Shown here: positions 8,754 to 17,800 of the stretch, in pieces
Layout: each line of letters begins with the position of its first letter
Numbering within the stretch: the stretch's first letter is position 1
Assembly: GCA_938084885.1 (NCBI GenBank)
Contig: CALKGG010000033.1
Span: 1-32,820 of the forward strand
Source: an uncultured Acidimicrobiales bacterium
GTDB lineage: Bacteria > Actinomycetota > Acidimicrobiia > Acidimicrobiales > SHLQ01
Direction of reading: 5' to 3'
Length of the DNA: 32,820 bases
The notes under the pieces: model-generated
Seen by the model: the letters and a program-made list of their open reading frames with translations, nothing else
Database searches by the model: none
Told to the model about the DNA's origin: nothing
Program-made: the position numbers and the translations under genes

Positions 8754-11624
8754 CTACGAGTTCCAGCGCATGCCGAGGAACTTGCCGAACTGCTCGGCGT
8801 CGACGGGCTTTGAGAACAGGTAACCCTGCACGAGGTCACAGTTGAGGGACCCAAGTTGTGTCAACTGATCTTCGGTTTCGACACCCTCGGCGACCACACG
8901 CAAGTTCAGCCCGTGGGCGAGTGCAATCGTTGCCCGCACGATGGCCGAATCGTTCTCGTCGGTGCCGAGTCCATCGACGAAGCTGCGATCGATCTTCAAG
9001 AAGCTGATCGGGAACCGCTTCAGGTACGCAAGCGAAGAGAAGCCGGTGCCAAAGTCGTCGAGGCCAATGCGAACCCCGAGAGTTCGCAATTCTTGGAGTG
9101 ACCGCTCCGTTGTTGGGTTACCGTCGATCAGGGCGCTCTCGGTGAGTTCGAGCGACAGTTGGCTCGGCGCGAGCCCGGCGCTTTCGAGCTCTTCACGGAG
9201 CTTGTCGGGATAGTGCGGGTCGGTGAGTTGTCGAGCAGACACGTTGACCGCAATCGACAGCGGAAGCTGACCGGGTACGGCGAGTCTCGTCCACTCGGCG
9301 GTTTGGCCAATGGCTTTGATGAGCACCTGATGACCAAGTTGGGAGATCAGACCGGAGTCCTCGGCAACGTCGATGAACGAGCCGGGCATCACGAGCGTGC
9401 CGTCGTCGTTTTGGATTCGAACGAGCGCTTCGGAGCCGGAGAGCAAACCCGTCTCGACATCGAGGACTGGTTGATAGTGGACGACGAGCGCGTCGTCGGC
9501 GATTGCCTGACGCAGGAGGTTCTCGACCTCGAGTCGGCGCACGGCTTGGGCTCGGAGATGGTCATCGAACACAACCGCCAGATCGCGGCCCTTGGTCTTT
9601 GCTCGATGCAACGCCGTATCGGCGTCGCGAAGCAAATCGACCGGGTCTTCGTCGCCCTCGGCAATGGCGATACCGATCGACGTGGTGATCACGGCACTTT
9701 GGTCGCCGATGCGAATTGGTTGAGTCAGCGACTTTCGGAGGCGGCGTGCAGCATTGACGGCATCGCCGCGCCGCAACATGTCGGTGATGACCACCGCAAA
9801 CTCGTCGCCGCCAAGCCGAGCAACGATGTCGCCCGGTCGAATGACGTTGTTGATGCGAGCAGCGACCTCGTTGAGTAGGTCGTCGCCTGCTTGATGGCCG
9901 AGCGATTCGTTCACCACGTTGAAGCGGTCGAGGTCGAGTGACAGCAGGCCGACCAACATTCGACGCTCTCGGGCCCGACGCAGCGCCTCGGTCATCTTGT
10001 CGATGAGCAGTGCGCGGTTGGGGAGGCCGGTGAGATCGTCGTGGAATGAAAGCGTTTCGAGTTGGGCGGTTGCGGTGACGCGTGCGGTGATATCGGTGGC
10101 ATTGACGACGATGCCGCCGACCGCAGGATTGTTGGTGAGATCCTTCGCAGTGATTTCAAGCGTCCGGTACGAGCCGTCGCCGTGGGCAACGCGAAGCTGC
10201 GCAGTGTGGGCAAACGGCTCATCGTTAGCAAGCGGCTGGCTGGTCGTGCCCGCCTGGCGTGGATCATCGACGAGGGTCGATGCTGCAAGGTCGTACGCAA
10301 TCTCGAGATCGTCGGGATGGACCAATTCGAGGATGTCCGCGCCGCTCAGCGCGCCGTTGCCGTGTTCGAGCACGCGATCGACCGCGGGGGAGGTGTACAA
10401 GATGGTGCCGTCTCTGCTGATCAGCACCAGGAGATCGGCAGCGTTCTCGACGAGCGCCGCCATCTTGAGCTCGGTGTCGACAGCTTGGGCCTGCGCGGTT
10501 CGCAGCTCACTGATGTCGCGGGCAACCACCGAGATCGCGTCGACCTCGCCCGCCTGATCGTGATGGGGGACAAGCATTGCCGACACGGGCAGAATGCTGT
10601 TCGAACCAGTCACGAGGTTGAGTTCGCCTCGCCAGCTGCCATCGGCCTCGACCGCTGGTAGGCCAATCTCGGCGAAGTGGGTTCCCGATTCGGTGTCGAG
10701 ACATGAGGCGAAACTGCGATCGAGTGCTTCGTCCGATAGGACCTCGGCCAACGATTCGTTCATCCAGCGCAGTACACGCCCGTCGGGGCTGAGAATTCCT
10801 ACCAAGTCGGTCGTGGCTTCGAGCACTCGGGACAATTCGTCGGCACGACGAGCCGTATCAAACTCTTCGGTGGTGTCGGCGAACGTCAGGAGTGATTGGC
10901 CGGGTTGATCAAGGGGGGAAACACTGACGTCGATCCAACGCCGTTCGCCGGTCGTGGTGACCACGCGAAGGCGCCCTTGTAGCCCTCGTCGCTCGTGGAC
11001 GGCATCGGTGAGTGCCGCGAGGAAATCGCTTCGACCGTCGAGATCGATGCGTTCAACCCATCCCTGATCGTTCGCGTCGACCACGGATTGGCCGGTGATC
11101 TCGGTCCACTGATCATTGACGTTGGCCATCGAGGTGCCATTGACGAGACGGGCCATGCCCTGTGGGCTTCGTGCGATCAGCGTGCTGATCTGTCGGGCCT
11201 GATCTTGGGCGGTCGACGGGTCGATCATGACCAGAATTTGCGGAGTGGTCTCGCCCGGGACCGCCCCATCGTGCGGCCAACACTGGAACTCGACGCCGCG
11301 AAGAACGCTCGCTGCACGAATTTGGACGGCGCGGCGCACCGTCTCGCCGAGTTTCGCCTTGCGAAGCGTTTCGTCGAGAAGCGGGCTTTCACCAGGATCG
11401 GCGAGAAGATCGACGAGTGCGAGACCCACCACCTGATCTGGCGCCAAACCAAGCAGGCGACGAGCCTTCTCATTCGCGTGCGTCAACCGATGGTGCTGAT
11501 CGACCGCAGCGAGTGCAAATGGCGCAGCCTCAAGGAGGGCAACGATGCCCGCATCAGCGTTAGCGAGGACGGTCGGGACCGGCGGCAGGTTGGATGCTGG
11601 CTGTTCGGGGGTGCTCGTTGTCAT
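8754..11624 (-). CDS. Four-PAS GGDEF-EAL cyclic-di-GMP signalling protein
   Basis: A 956-residue soluble protein without membrane segments. Four PAS-like domains lie at roughly residues 25-138, 145-258, 262-378 and 385-505, followed by a GGDEF domain and an EAL domain. The diguanylate cyclase motif is intact (GGDEF at 605-609), and RPGD placed five residues upstream fits an allosteric I-site. The EAL domain keeps its catalytic set: EAL at 732-734, VNVSARQL, LELTES, LDDFGTG, LKIDRSF and AEGVE. Both synthesis and hydrolysis of c-di-GMP are therefore possible. The ATG at 11624 was chosen because longer reading frames run into tRNA-Leu. GAAGAAG about 9 nt upstream is a plausible ribosome-binding site. 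The gene begins 19 nt after the tRNA. Confidence 0.93.
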   Translation of the reverse strand: MTTSTPEQPASNLPPVPTVLANADAGIVALLEAAPFALAAVDQHHRLTHANEKARRLLGLAPDQVVGLALVDLLADPGESPLLDETLRKAKLGETVRRAVQIRAASVLRGVEFQCWPHDGAVPGETTPQILVMIDPSTAQDQARQISTLIARSPQGMARLVNGTSMANVNDQWTEITGQSVVDANDQGWVERIDLDGRSDFLAALTDAVHERRGLQGRLRVVTTTGERRWIDVSVSPLDQPGQSLLTFADTTEEFDTARRADELSRVLEATTDLVGILSPDGRVLRWMNESLAEVLSDEALDRSFASCLDTESGTHFAEIGLPAVEADGSWRGELNLVTGSNSILPVSAMLVPHHDQAGEVDAISVVARDISELRTAQAQAVDTELKMAALVENAADLLVLISRDGTILYTSPAVDRVLEHGNGALSGADILELVHPDDLEIAYDLAASTLVDDPRQAGTTSQPLANDEPFAHTAQLRVAHGDGSYRTLEITAKDLTNNPAVGGIVVNATDITARVTATAQLETLSFHDDLTGLPNRALLIDKMTEALRRARERRMLVGLLSLDLDRFNVVNESLGHQAGDDLLNEVAARINNVIRPGDIVARLGGDEFAVVITDMLRRGDAVNAARRLRKSLTQPIRIGDQSAVITTSIGIAIAEGDEDPVDLLRDADTALHRAKTKGRDLAVVFDDHLRAQAVRRLEVENLLRQAIADDALVVHYQPVLDVETGLLSGSEALVRIQNDDGTLVMPGSFIDVAEDSGLISQLGHQVLIKAIGQTAEWTRLAVPGQLPLSIAVNVSARQLTDPHYPDKLREELESAGLAPSQLSLELTESALIDGNPTTERSLQELRTLGVRIGLDDFGTGFSSLAYLKRFPISFLKIDRSFVDGLGTDENDSAIVRATIALAHGLNLRVVAEGVETEDQLTQLGSLNCDLVQGYLFSKPVDAEQFGKFLGMRWNS

Positions 11625-11643
11625 GTGATCAACTTCTTCACGG

Positions 11644-11727
11644 TGCGGACGGTGGGAATCGAACCCACAAGCCCTTTCGGGCACCAGGACCTAAACCTGG
11701 CGCGTCTGCCAGTTCCGCCACGTCCGC
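11644..11727 (-). tRNA. tRNA-Leu (anticodon UAG)
   Basis: An 84-nt class II tRNA. The acceptor arms GCGGACG/CGUCCGC pair fully. The anticodon stem CCAGG/CCUGG encloses the loop UUUAGGU with anticodon UAG. The variable arm GCCC-GAAA-GGGC is long, as expected for tRNA-Leu, and the T arm carries GUUCGAAUC. The discriminator is A, and the 3' CCA is not encoded (CCG follows). The GGDEF-EAL start codon lies only 19 nt downstream. A -10-like TAGAGT at 11741-11746 would place the start of transcription about 7 nt before the mature 5' end. Confidence 0.97.
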
Positions 11728-11740
11728 AGATGATTCGCCG

Positions 11741-11750
11741 ACTCTAGCCT
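11741..11750. promoter_or_regulatory. Putative bidirectional promoter with overlapping -10 boxes (tRNA-Leu / clpP)
   Basis: ACTCTAGCCT contains TAGCCT on the plus strand (11745-11750) and TAGAGT on the minus strand (11746-11741); both use the same TA step. The minus box would start the tRNA-Leu precursor with a leader of about 7 nt. The plus box would start a clpP transcript near 11757 with a leader of about 129 nt. A nearer box, TAACCT at 11852-11857, could also serve clpP. The layout closely resembles the site at 30829-30838. No -35 elements are evident. Confidence 0.45.
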
Positions 11751-11885
11751 GCCGCATTGAAAGACTGGAACTCAAGGGTTGCAATCTGTCGAATGAAACA
11801 AAGTTTCCGAAGCGGGTCACAGATAAGCACCTGTCCGCCGATAGGCAGCGATAACCTCAGTAGTGCTGTTCAACTCAGGAGAAAA

Positions 11886-12491
11886 ATGGGCATCGAACTT
11901 CCAGGCACCTCGTACGCAGCCTCGCTGACCGAAGATGTGTCTCGCATGGACATCTACAACCGACTGTTGAAGGACCGAATTGTCTTTCTCGGTACCGACG
12001 TCAACGACGAGATTGCGAACTTCATCACCGCGCAGATGCTCCACCTCGAGAGCCAAGACCCTGAGCGAGATATCTGGTTGTACATCAACTCGCCCGGCGG
12101 CTCGGTCACTGCAGGCATGGCCATCTACGACACGATGCAATTCGTTGGCCCCGATGTCGGCACCATCTGCATGGGCCTTGGCGCATCGATGGGACAGTTC
12201 CTTCTCGGCGCAGGCGCAAAGGGCAAACGCTACGCTCTGCCTCACGCTCGAATCATGATGCACCAGCCCCTCGGTGGCGTGCAGGGCCAAGCGTCCGACA
12301 TTGCTATTCAGGCACAGCAGATGGCAAACACCAAGAAGCTGCTCCAAGCGCTCATTGCCGAACACACCGGCCAAAGCTTCGAACAGATCGAAGCCGACTC
12401 GGACCGTGATCGTTGGTTCACCGCAGCAGAAGCCAAGGATTACGGCATCATCGACCAGGTCATCACGTCTCGCGGCGATATTTCCAAGTAG
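11886..12491 (+). CDS. clpP: ATP-dependent Clp protease proteolytic subunit
   Basis: Serine peptidase subunit that forms the tetradecameric chamber fed by ClpX or ClpC. The 201-residue product has the full catalytic triad by alignment to E. coli: Ser101 in GASMGQF, His126 in MMHQPLGG and Asp175 in DSDRDRW. The oxyanion segment [10 protein letters not shown] is also present. The ATG at 11886 has a strong AGGAGA Shine-Dalgarno at 11877-11882. A TTG at 11757 would add 43 residues that look non-homologous, so it is treated as leader. The gene stands alone; neither a second clpP nor clpX is adjacent, although actinobacteria usually carry clpP1-clpP2 in tandem. Confidence 0.96.
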   Translation: MGIELPGTSYAASLTEDVSRMDIYNRLLKDRIVFLGTDVNDEIANFITAQMLHLESQDPERDIWLYINSPGGSVTAGMAIYDTMQFVGPDVGTICMGLGASMGQFLLGAGAKGKRYALPHARIMMHQPLGGVQGQASDIAIQAQQMANTKKLLQALIAEHTGQSFEQIEADSDRDRWFTAAEAKDYGIIDQVITSRGDISK

Positions 12492-12714
12492 TCCGCTAGG
12501 GGCGCGCTGACGCTCGCTCCTTCGGCGCTGCCTACGCACGATCTCGCCTCGGGTTGCGCATCGCTTCGCGCGCGGAGACTCTCCGACTTCTGCAGCAAGG
12601 GAGCGAAGCGACCGGAGCGAAGCTGAGGGGAAGATCCGTGCAGGCGGTCGACCACGGACGTCGAGCTGGCCGAACGCGACCCACCGCGCTGCGACTGCCT
12701 CGGGAGCGAACGCG
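12492..12714. repeat. GC-rich intergenic region with repeated GGAGCGAAGC units
   Basis: No credible gene lies in these 223 bp between the clpP and rpe stops. GGAGCGAAGC occurs twice in direct orientation (12600-12609 and 12614-12623). A truncated GGAGCGAA lies near the rpe end, and inverted relatives (GCTCGCTCC, GCTTCGCGCG) lie on the clpP side. This allows extensive secondary structure. It looks like a small dispersed extragenic repeat or a bidirectional terminator region; genome copy number is needed to decide. Confidence 0.4.
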
Positions 12715-13389
12715 CTATTGCTGCGCAGCTTCAGCGCGGGAGCGGAGGTCGGCTACGCCCTCGGTGAGAGAGTCATAACGAAAGAGTGCGCTGCCGCTGA
12801 TGAGCACGTTGGCGCCAGCGCTCGCTGCGCCAGCAATGGTGTCGGCGCTGATGCCACCGTCGACTTCTAGGTCGATGTCATAGCCGCTCGCGTCAAGCAT
12901 GGCTCGACATGCAGCGATCTTTGGTTCCATCGTGTGGATGTACTTCTGGCCGCCAAAGCCGGGGTTGACCGTCATGATCAATACCATTTCGACCAGATCG
13001 AGAACGTGTTCGATCTCGGTGAGGGGGGTGGACGGGTTCAGCGCGACTGCAGCGTTTCCGCCGAGATCAGCAACATTGCCGAGCGTGGAATGAAGATGCG
13101 TAGTTGACTCTGCGTGCACGATCAGCAGGTCGCAGCCAGCGTCGATGTACTGCTTTGCCATCAGGTCGGGGTTTGACACCATCAGGTGAGCTTCGAAACG
13201 GACATCGGTGTGGGGGCGACACGCCGCAATGACATCGGGCCCAAACGTTAGGTTCGGTACGAAGTTTCCATCCATAACATCCCACTGAATCCGGTCGACG
13301 CCAGCGTCGCCGAGCTTGCGACACTCCTCGCCCAGGTTGGAGAAGTCAGCGGGGAGTACGGAGGGGACAATTTCGATCCTGCGGGTCAT
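12715..13389 (-). CDS. rpe: Ribulose-phosphate 3-epimerase
   Basis: Interconverts ribulose-5-phosphate and xylulose-5-phosphate in the pentose phosphate pathway. The 224-residue TIM-barrel protein shows IVPSVLPADFSNL, the metal- and catalysis-related WDVMDGNFVPNLTFGP, RFEAHLMVSNPD, MTVNPGFGGQKYI and LEVDGGI with the catalytic aspartate, and a phosphate-binding ISGSALF segment. The ATG at 13389 was chosen; it lies 7 nt behind a TAGGGT box, suggesting a leaderless mRNA, and sequence further upstream overlaps the divergent gene. It is divergent from the RNA methyltransferase gene by 47 bp. Confidence 0.96.
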   Translation of the reverse strand: MTRRIEIVPSVLPADFSNLGEECRKLGDAGVDRIQWDVMDGNFVPNLTFGPDVIAACRPHTDVRFEAHLMVSNPDLMAKQYIDAGCDLLIVHAESTTHLHSTLGNVADLGGNAAVALNPSTPLTEIEHVLDLVEMVLIMTVNPGFGGQKYIHTMEPKIAACRAMLDASGYDIDLEVDGGISADTIAGAASAGANVLISGSALFRYDSLTEGVADLRSRAEAAQQ

Positions 13390-13396
13390 GGTTCGA

Positions 13397-13402
13397 ACCC
13401 TA
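13397..13402 (-). promoter_or_regulatory. Putative -10 box for a leaderless rpe mRNA
   Basis: On the minus strand TAGGGT lies 7 nt before the rpe ATG, with no ribosome-binding site between. This agrees with the leaderless-type arrangement seen at other operon heads in the window. Confidence 0.45.
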
Positions 13403-13410
13403 GGGCGCTC

Positions 13411-13423
13411 GCGTTGACAACGC
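13411..13423. promoter_or_regulatory. 13-bp dyad GCGTTG-A-CAACGC between divergent rpe and RNA methyltransferase promoters
   Basis: A perfect inverted repeat with 6-bp arms around a single A. It lies between the two proposed -10 boxes, where a regulator could affect both genes. It might also supply -35-like sequence, since it contains TTGACA. Its function is inferred from position only. Confidence 0.4.
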
Positions 13424-13424
13424 C

Positions 13425-13430
13425 TATCCT
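13425..13430 (+). promoter_or_regulatory. Putative -10 box for a leaderless TrmA/RumA-type gene
   Basis: TATCCT ends exactly 6 nt before the GTG start at 13437. The same hexamer and spacing occur before the truncated gene at 32429. Confidence 0.5.
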
Positions 13431-13436
13431 GCGAAG

Positions 13437-14675
13437 GTGACACTCGAAGCTGAACTACCAGAAATCGAGGTTCGGGTCAGCCGTCCCGCCAATGGCGGCG
13501 CTGGTGTGGGTCAGGACTCCAACGGGCGAACCACCTTTTGTCACGGCGCGCTTCCGGGCGAACATGTCCGGGTGGCGCTCACCCAACAAAAGAAGCGGTT
13601 CGCTCGCGGCGTTGTCACCGAGGTGCTTGACGCTGCGCCCGAACGAATCGCCGCCACCTGCCCGACCCATGCAAATCACTGTGGCGGTTGCGATATGGCC
13701 CACGGGACATACGAGGTGCAACGCTCCATCAAGGCCCATGTCGTGCGCGACGCGCTTGTCCGCATCGGGCGTTTCGACCCGGAAACGGTCGACGCGGCGT
13801 GGCATGGATTCACGAAACCGTCCGCTAGTGGGTGGTACCGCACGACCGCCCGTCTGGCGGTTGCCGACGGACGGCTCGGCTATCGTGCCGCCCGCAGCCA
13901 CGACGTGGTGGCCCCAACCACGTGCGGCGTCGTGCACCCCCTGGTCGAAGAGGTCATTGTGAACAGCCGCTTCCCAACGGGCAGCGGCCCAGAGGTGCTC
14001 GTGCGTGCAAGCCATGGGTCTGGCGAACGGATCGTCGTCGTCGATGGCAGCACCACCGGGGTGTCGGTGCCCGCCGATGTGACCCTCGTCAGCCAATCAC
14101 AGCTCGACGCGGGAGCCAATGTCTCACTCGTCGAAGACGCCGCGGGTCGGTCCTTTGTGCTCTCCGCGGGGTCGTTCTTCCAGGCCGGCCCGACGGTGGC
14201 AACCGATCTGGTCGATGCTGTTCGCGCAGCGCTACCAGACATGGCTGGCCAATCGTTCGTCGATGCGTATTGCGGTGTGGGCCTCTTTGCCGGAACAGTC
14301 GGCGCCGACGCGGAATCGGTGACCGCTATTGAATTGTCTGCCAGTTCGGTTCGAGATGCCCGGCGGAACCTCGACGAACAACGGCGTTCGGGCCAACGTG
14401 TCGACATCGTCGAGTCGGCCGTGCAGGATTGGGCGCCGACACCTGCAGATGTGGTGTTGGCCGACCCGGCCCGGTCCGGGCTCGGCGTCGATGGCGTCGA
14501 CACGCTGACTGCTTGCGGCGCGTCGACGTTCGTGCTCGTGTCGTGCGACACCGGGTCGTTTGGACGGGACGCCGGATTGCTCGCCGACGCTGGATATTCG
14601 CTCACGTCGGTTCGCCTCGTCGATGCGTTCCGCGACACCAGTCACGTCGAGGCGATCGCGTCGTTCACCAGGTAG
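13437..14675 (+). CDS. RNA uracil-5-methyltransferase, TrmA/RumA family
   Basis: SAM-dependent m5U methyltransferase acting on rRNA or tRNA. The 412-residue product has an N-terminal TRAM-like RNA-binding domain (about residues 8-62). It has four cysteines placed as in RumA for a 4Fe-4S cluster (Cys75, Cys82, Cys85 in HCGGCD, and Cys163). It also has the FFQAGPTVA segment, SAM motif VDAYCGVGLFAG, and DPARSGLG. The catalytic nucleophile is Cys370 in LVSCDTGSFGRD, and the HVE motif near the C-terminus holds the likely base. Which uridine it modifies cannot be told from sequence. The start is GTG 13437, 6 nt behind a TATCCT box; an N-terminal extension would overlap the promoter. Confidence 0.92.
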   Translation: MTLEAELPEIEVRVSRPANGGAGVGQDSNGRTTFCHGALPGEHVRVALTQQKKRFARGVVTEVLDAAPERIAATCPTHANHCGGCDMAHGTYEVQRSIKAHVVRDALVRIGRFDPETVDAAWHGFTKPSASGWYRTTARLAVADGRLGYRAARSHDVVAPTTCGVVHPLVEEVIVNSRFPTGSGPEVLVRASHGSGERIVVVDGSTTGVSVPADVTLVSQSQLDAGANVSLVEDAAGRSFVLSAGSFFQAGPTVATDLVDAVRAALPDMAGQSFVDAYCGVGLFAGTVGADAESVTAIELSASSVRDARRNLDEQRRSGQRVDIVESAVQDWAPTPADVVLADPARSGLGVDGVDTLTACGASTFVLVSCDTGSFGRDAGLLADAGYSLTSVRLVDAFRDTSHVEAIASFTR

Positions 14676-14744
14676 CCCCGAGCGTCCAACATGGCAGGCT
14701 CAGGCGCCGATCTCGTGGGTCGAGCTGAGTCGGATTGCCCATTC

Positions 14745-14770
14745 GAGTAGGTACACCTCAGGTTCTACTC
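14745..14770. promoter_or_regulatory. Inverted repeat GAGTAG-N14-CTACTC upstream of the FHA-FtsK gene
   Basis: Six-bp arms at 14745-14750 and 14765-14770 in the 161-bp gap before the type VII-like ATPase gene, about 70 bp upstream of its start. It could be a regulator site for this locus; it is the most obvious structure in that gap. No confident promoter was seen. Confidence 0.3.
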
Positions 14771-14836
14771 TCGTGCGTAGGTGCCTTTGGGCATGGTGGC
14801 GTCCTCGGGCGTTGGCTGGGAATGGAGTGCGTCTAG

Positions 14837-17800
14837 GTGCGAGTGTTTGTCGACACAGAACCCGTCAATGGCGATGACGGTCGCGCCGTTGCTCTGTCGA
14901 TCGAACGAGAAGACGCAACGATTGCCGATCTGGCGGCAGCCCTTTCACTGCCCGAATCGGCCCTCGTGGTCGACGGTGTCGTCTACTTTTCTGATGCGCT
15001 GCTGCACATTGTTCCTCTCGTCGAGGGGTCACGGATCTCTCCGCTGGGACCAAACCAGTCGACCCGATCGGGCATTGGACGATCATGGGTGGGCGTTGCC
15101 GGCGGACCGCACGCTGGCATGGTCAAACGAATGGACGCCGATGGTGCAATCACCATTGGTCGCGGGCCGCTCAACGACCTCGAAATCGACAACACAAGCG
15201 TTTCGTTACAACATGCCGTCATCGAAAAATCGGCTTCAGGTGTGAGGCTGCGAGACCTCGGGTCGACGAATGGCACGTGGGTCAACGGACGCCCGATCAC
15301 CAAGAAGACTCCGCTCGCTGTCGGTCAAACGGTGCGTATTGGGTCCTCGATGGTCGAACTGGTCGACATCGACACGAGCGACAAACCGTTGGCAACGAAC
15401 GCAGCACACGCCGATGTCGACGGACGGATACTTTTCAACCGGCCGCCGCGGGGGCCCGTCGCGACGGACCCGGCGCTCGTGCAACTGCCAGAGGCCCTGC
15501 CGGATCGTCCGAATCCAACGTTGCGGATCGTGTCGCTTCTCGTACCGATTCTCCTCGCCATCGTGATGGTCGCTGCCCTCGGGTCGTTCCGGTTTGCGCT
15601 GTTTGCGTTGTTGTCGCCCCTGATGCTCCTCGGCAATTGGTTCGCCGGGCGCCGCGAGGTCAAGAAGGAACGAACCGGGGACGTGATAAGCCGTCGGGCT
15701 GGCTTGGCAACGTTGCGGAGAGATCTCCAACTCGCCGAAGAGGCCGAACGGCAGCGTCGTTCCGAGCGCGCACCAAATCTACTTGAGATCCGTCGACGCA
15801 TCGAGCTGCCGTCGAACCGTCTGTGGGAACGACGGCTCGATGCCCCTGACGCCATGACGATACGGGTCGGCTGCGGGTCGACCCCATGGCAACCGTACGC
15901 AACTCGCGAAGGCGACGAGGACGTTGATGAAGAGATCGCCGAGGCCTTGTCGGGGTCGGCAACGCTCACGAACGTCGAGATCCTCACCGACTTGCGCGAC
16001 GGGCCAGTCGGCCTTACCGGCGATCAGGCCGCAGCGCGCAGCGCTGCACGCTCGGCTCTCCTTCAGCTCGCGGCGCACCACGGTCCGGCCGACATCACGG
16101 TCGCCGTCGTGACGACATTGGATCAACGCGCCGACTGGGAGTGGGCGCAATGGTTGCCCCATACAACAACATCGAACGGCGGAGTCCGAATCTTCACCGG
16201 CGAGCAATCGAACGACTTCGCGTCGGATCTGCTCGGTTCGCTCACCGGTGTCGGCACCGGGCCGGCCGCGTCTGCAACGACTACACGTGCGCTCGTGCCG
16301 GGCATTGTGCTCGTCATCGACGATCTCGACACCATGCACCAAAAGTCGAGCGCCGTCCGCCAGCTCCTCGAACACACCACCAGCAACGTCTATGCCATAG
16401 TGCTTGCCCCTGTTGAGGACCAGCTCCCAGCGTCGGTCGCAACGGTGGTGCACATCGATGGCGAAGACGGCGAGTTCACCGCTCGTCAGCCGCGCCGCCC
16501 CGACGTTGTCGAGACCGGCATCATCGATGGGGCAACGACGACGGTTGCCGCCGATATTGCACGGTCGCTTGCCCGGTTCGATGATCCAGAGGTTTTGACA
16601 GCTGACGGTGCACTTCCGGCACGGGTTGGACCTCGAGATCTCCTGCCGGAGAAGGTGCTCGGGCCAAGCGCAGCGGAAGCGATCTCGCGTCGCTGGCTGC
16701 AAAACAAACGTGTCCCACATCTCACCGTCCCGATCGGAATGTCCGGCAGCGGTCCGTTTCGTTTCGATCTCGTCCAAGACGGGCCGCATGGACTTGTCGC
16801 AGGAACGACCGGCTCTGGTAAGTCCGAGCTGCTTCGCACGATCGTGCTCGGCCTCGCTGTCAACTATGACCCAGACGACTTGGTCTTCGTGCTCGTCGAC
16901 TACAAAGGCGGCTCGGCTTTCGACGCCTGCTCGGGCCTTCCGCACGTGGTTGGTCTGGTCACCGACCTCGACGAACATCTCGCCGAGCGGGCGTTGCAGT
17001 CGCTCGAAGCCGAGCTTCACCATCGTGAAGGGGTGCTTCGTCGCAGCGGTTGCAGCGACATTATCGACTACCGGAACGCCGGGTCGCGCAACGGCGCGCT
17101 CCCACGGCTGGTTGTCGTCATCGACGAGTTCGCAACAATGCGAGCCGAGCTGCCCGACTTTGTGAAGTCCCTCATTGGTATTGCTCAGCGGGGACGAAGC
17201 TTGGGCGTTCACCTCATCTTGGCGACCCAACGCCCATCGGGAGCGGTCGACGCCAACATCCGGGCAAATACCAACCTTCGAATTGCGCTTCGAGTGCAAG
17301 ACACTGCCGATTCGACCGACGTCATCGACGATCCGGGCGCTGCTCGGATCGATCGTTGCTTCCCTGGACGTGCGCTGGTTTGGCGGGGGGAGGGAGACCT
17401 TTCGCTCGTACAAACCGCCTATATGTCGGGTCCGGTCGACTCAGCAGGACCGCCGCTTCGGATTGGTCAGGTCAGCTTTGGTGCAGTGCCACCGCGCATT
17501 GTGTCGAACGCCGACGAAGGGCAAGTTACCAATCTCGAACGGTTGGTCGAGGCAATTCGTGCCGCAGCGAGCGGATACGAGCCGCCGCGTCGGCCATGGC
17601 TCGAACAGCTGCCCGACCATCTCGTCGATCCAGATGTGCTGCGTCACGTCGACGCTGGCGACGCCGCCCACGTTGTTCTGGCGCTCGGCGATGACCCCAT
17701 GCAACAGCGCCGGGTGACTCGCGGGTGGGATCTCGACGATGGACACCTCGCGGTGATCGGAGGGCCGGGCAGCGGTGTCACCACGGCGTTGCGGAGCGCG

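Noticed and set aside
11625..11684. N-terminal extension of the GGDEF-EAL frame
   Set aside because: It reads into tRNA-Leu and encodes nothing family-like; ATG 11624 is preferred.
11757..11885. TTG start adding 43 residues to ClpP
   Set aside because: The added residues do not resemble ClpP propeptides and a strong Shine-Dalgarno precedes ATG 11886. The position may instead mark a transcription start.
12554..12778. Small plus-strand frame in the clpP-rpe gap
   Set aside because: It overlaps the end of rpe, is Arg-rich and repeat-driven, and has no ribosome-binding site.
15779..17413. 544-codon minus-strand frame
   Set aside because: It lies fully antisense to the FHA-FtsK gene, whose Walker motifs and FHA domain prove the plus frame. 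The translated minus protein shows no domain.
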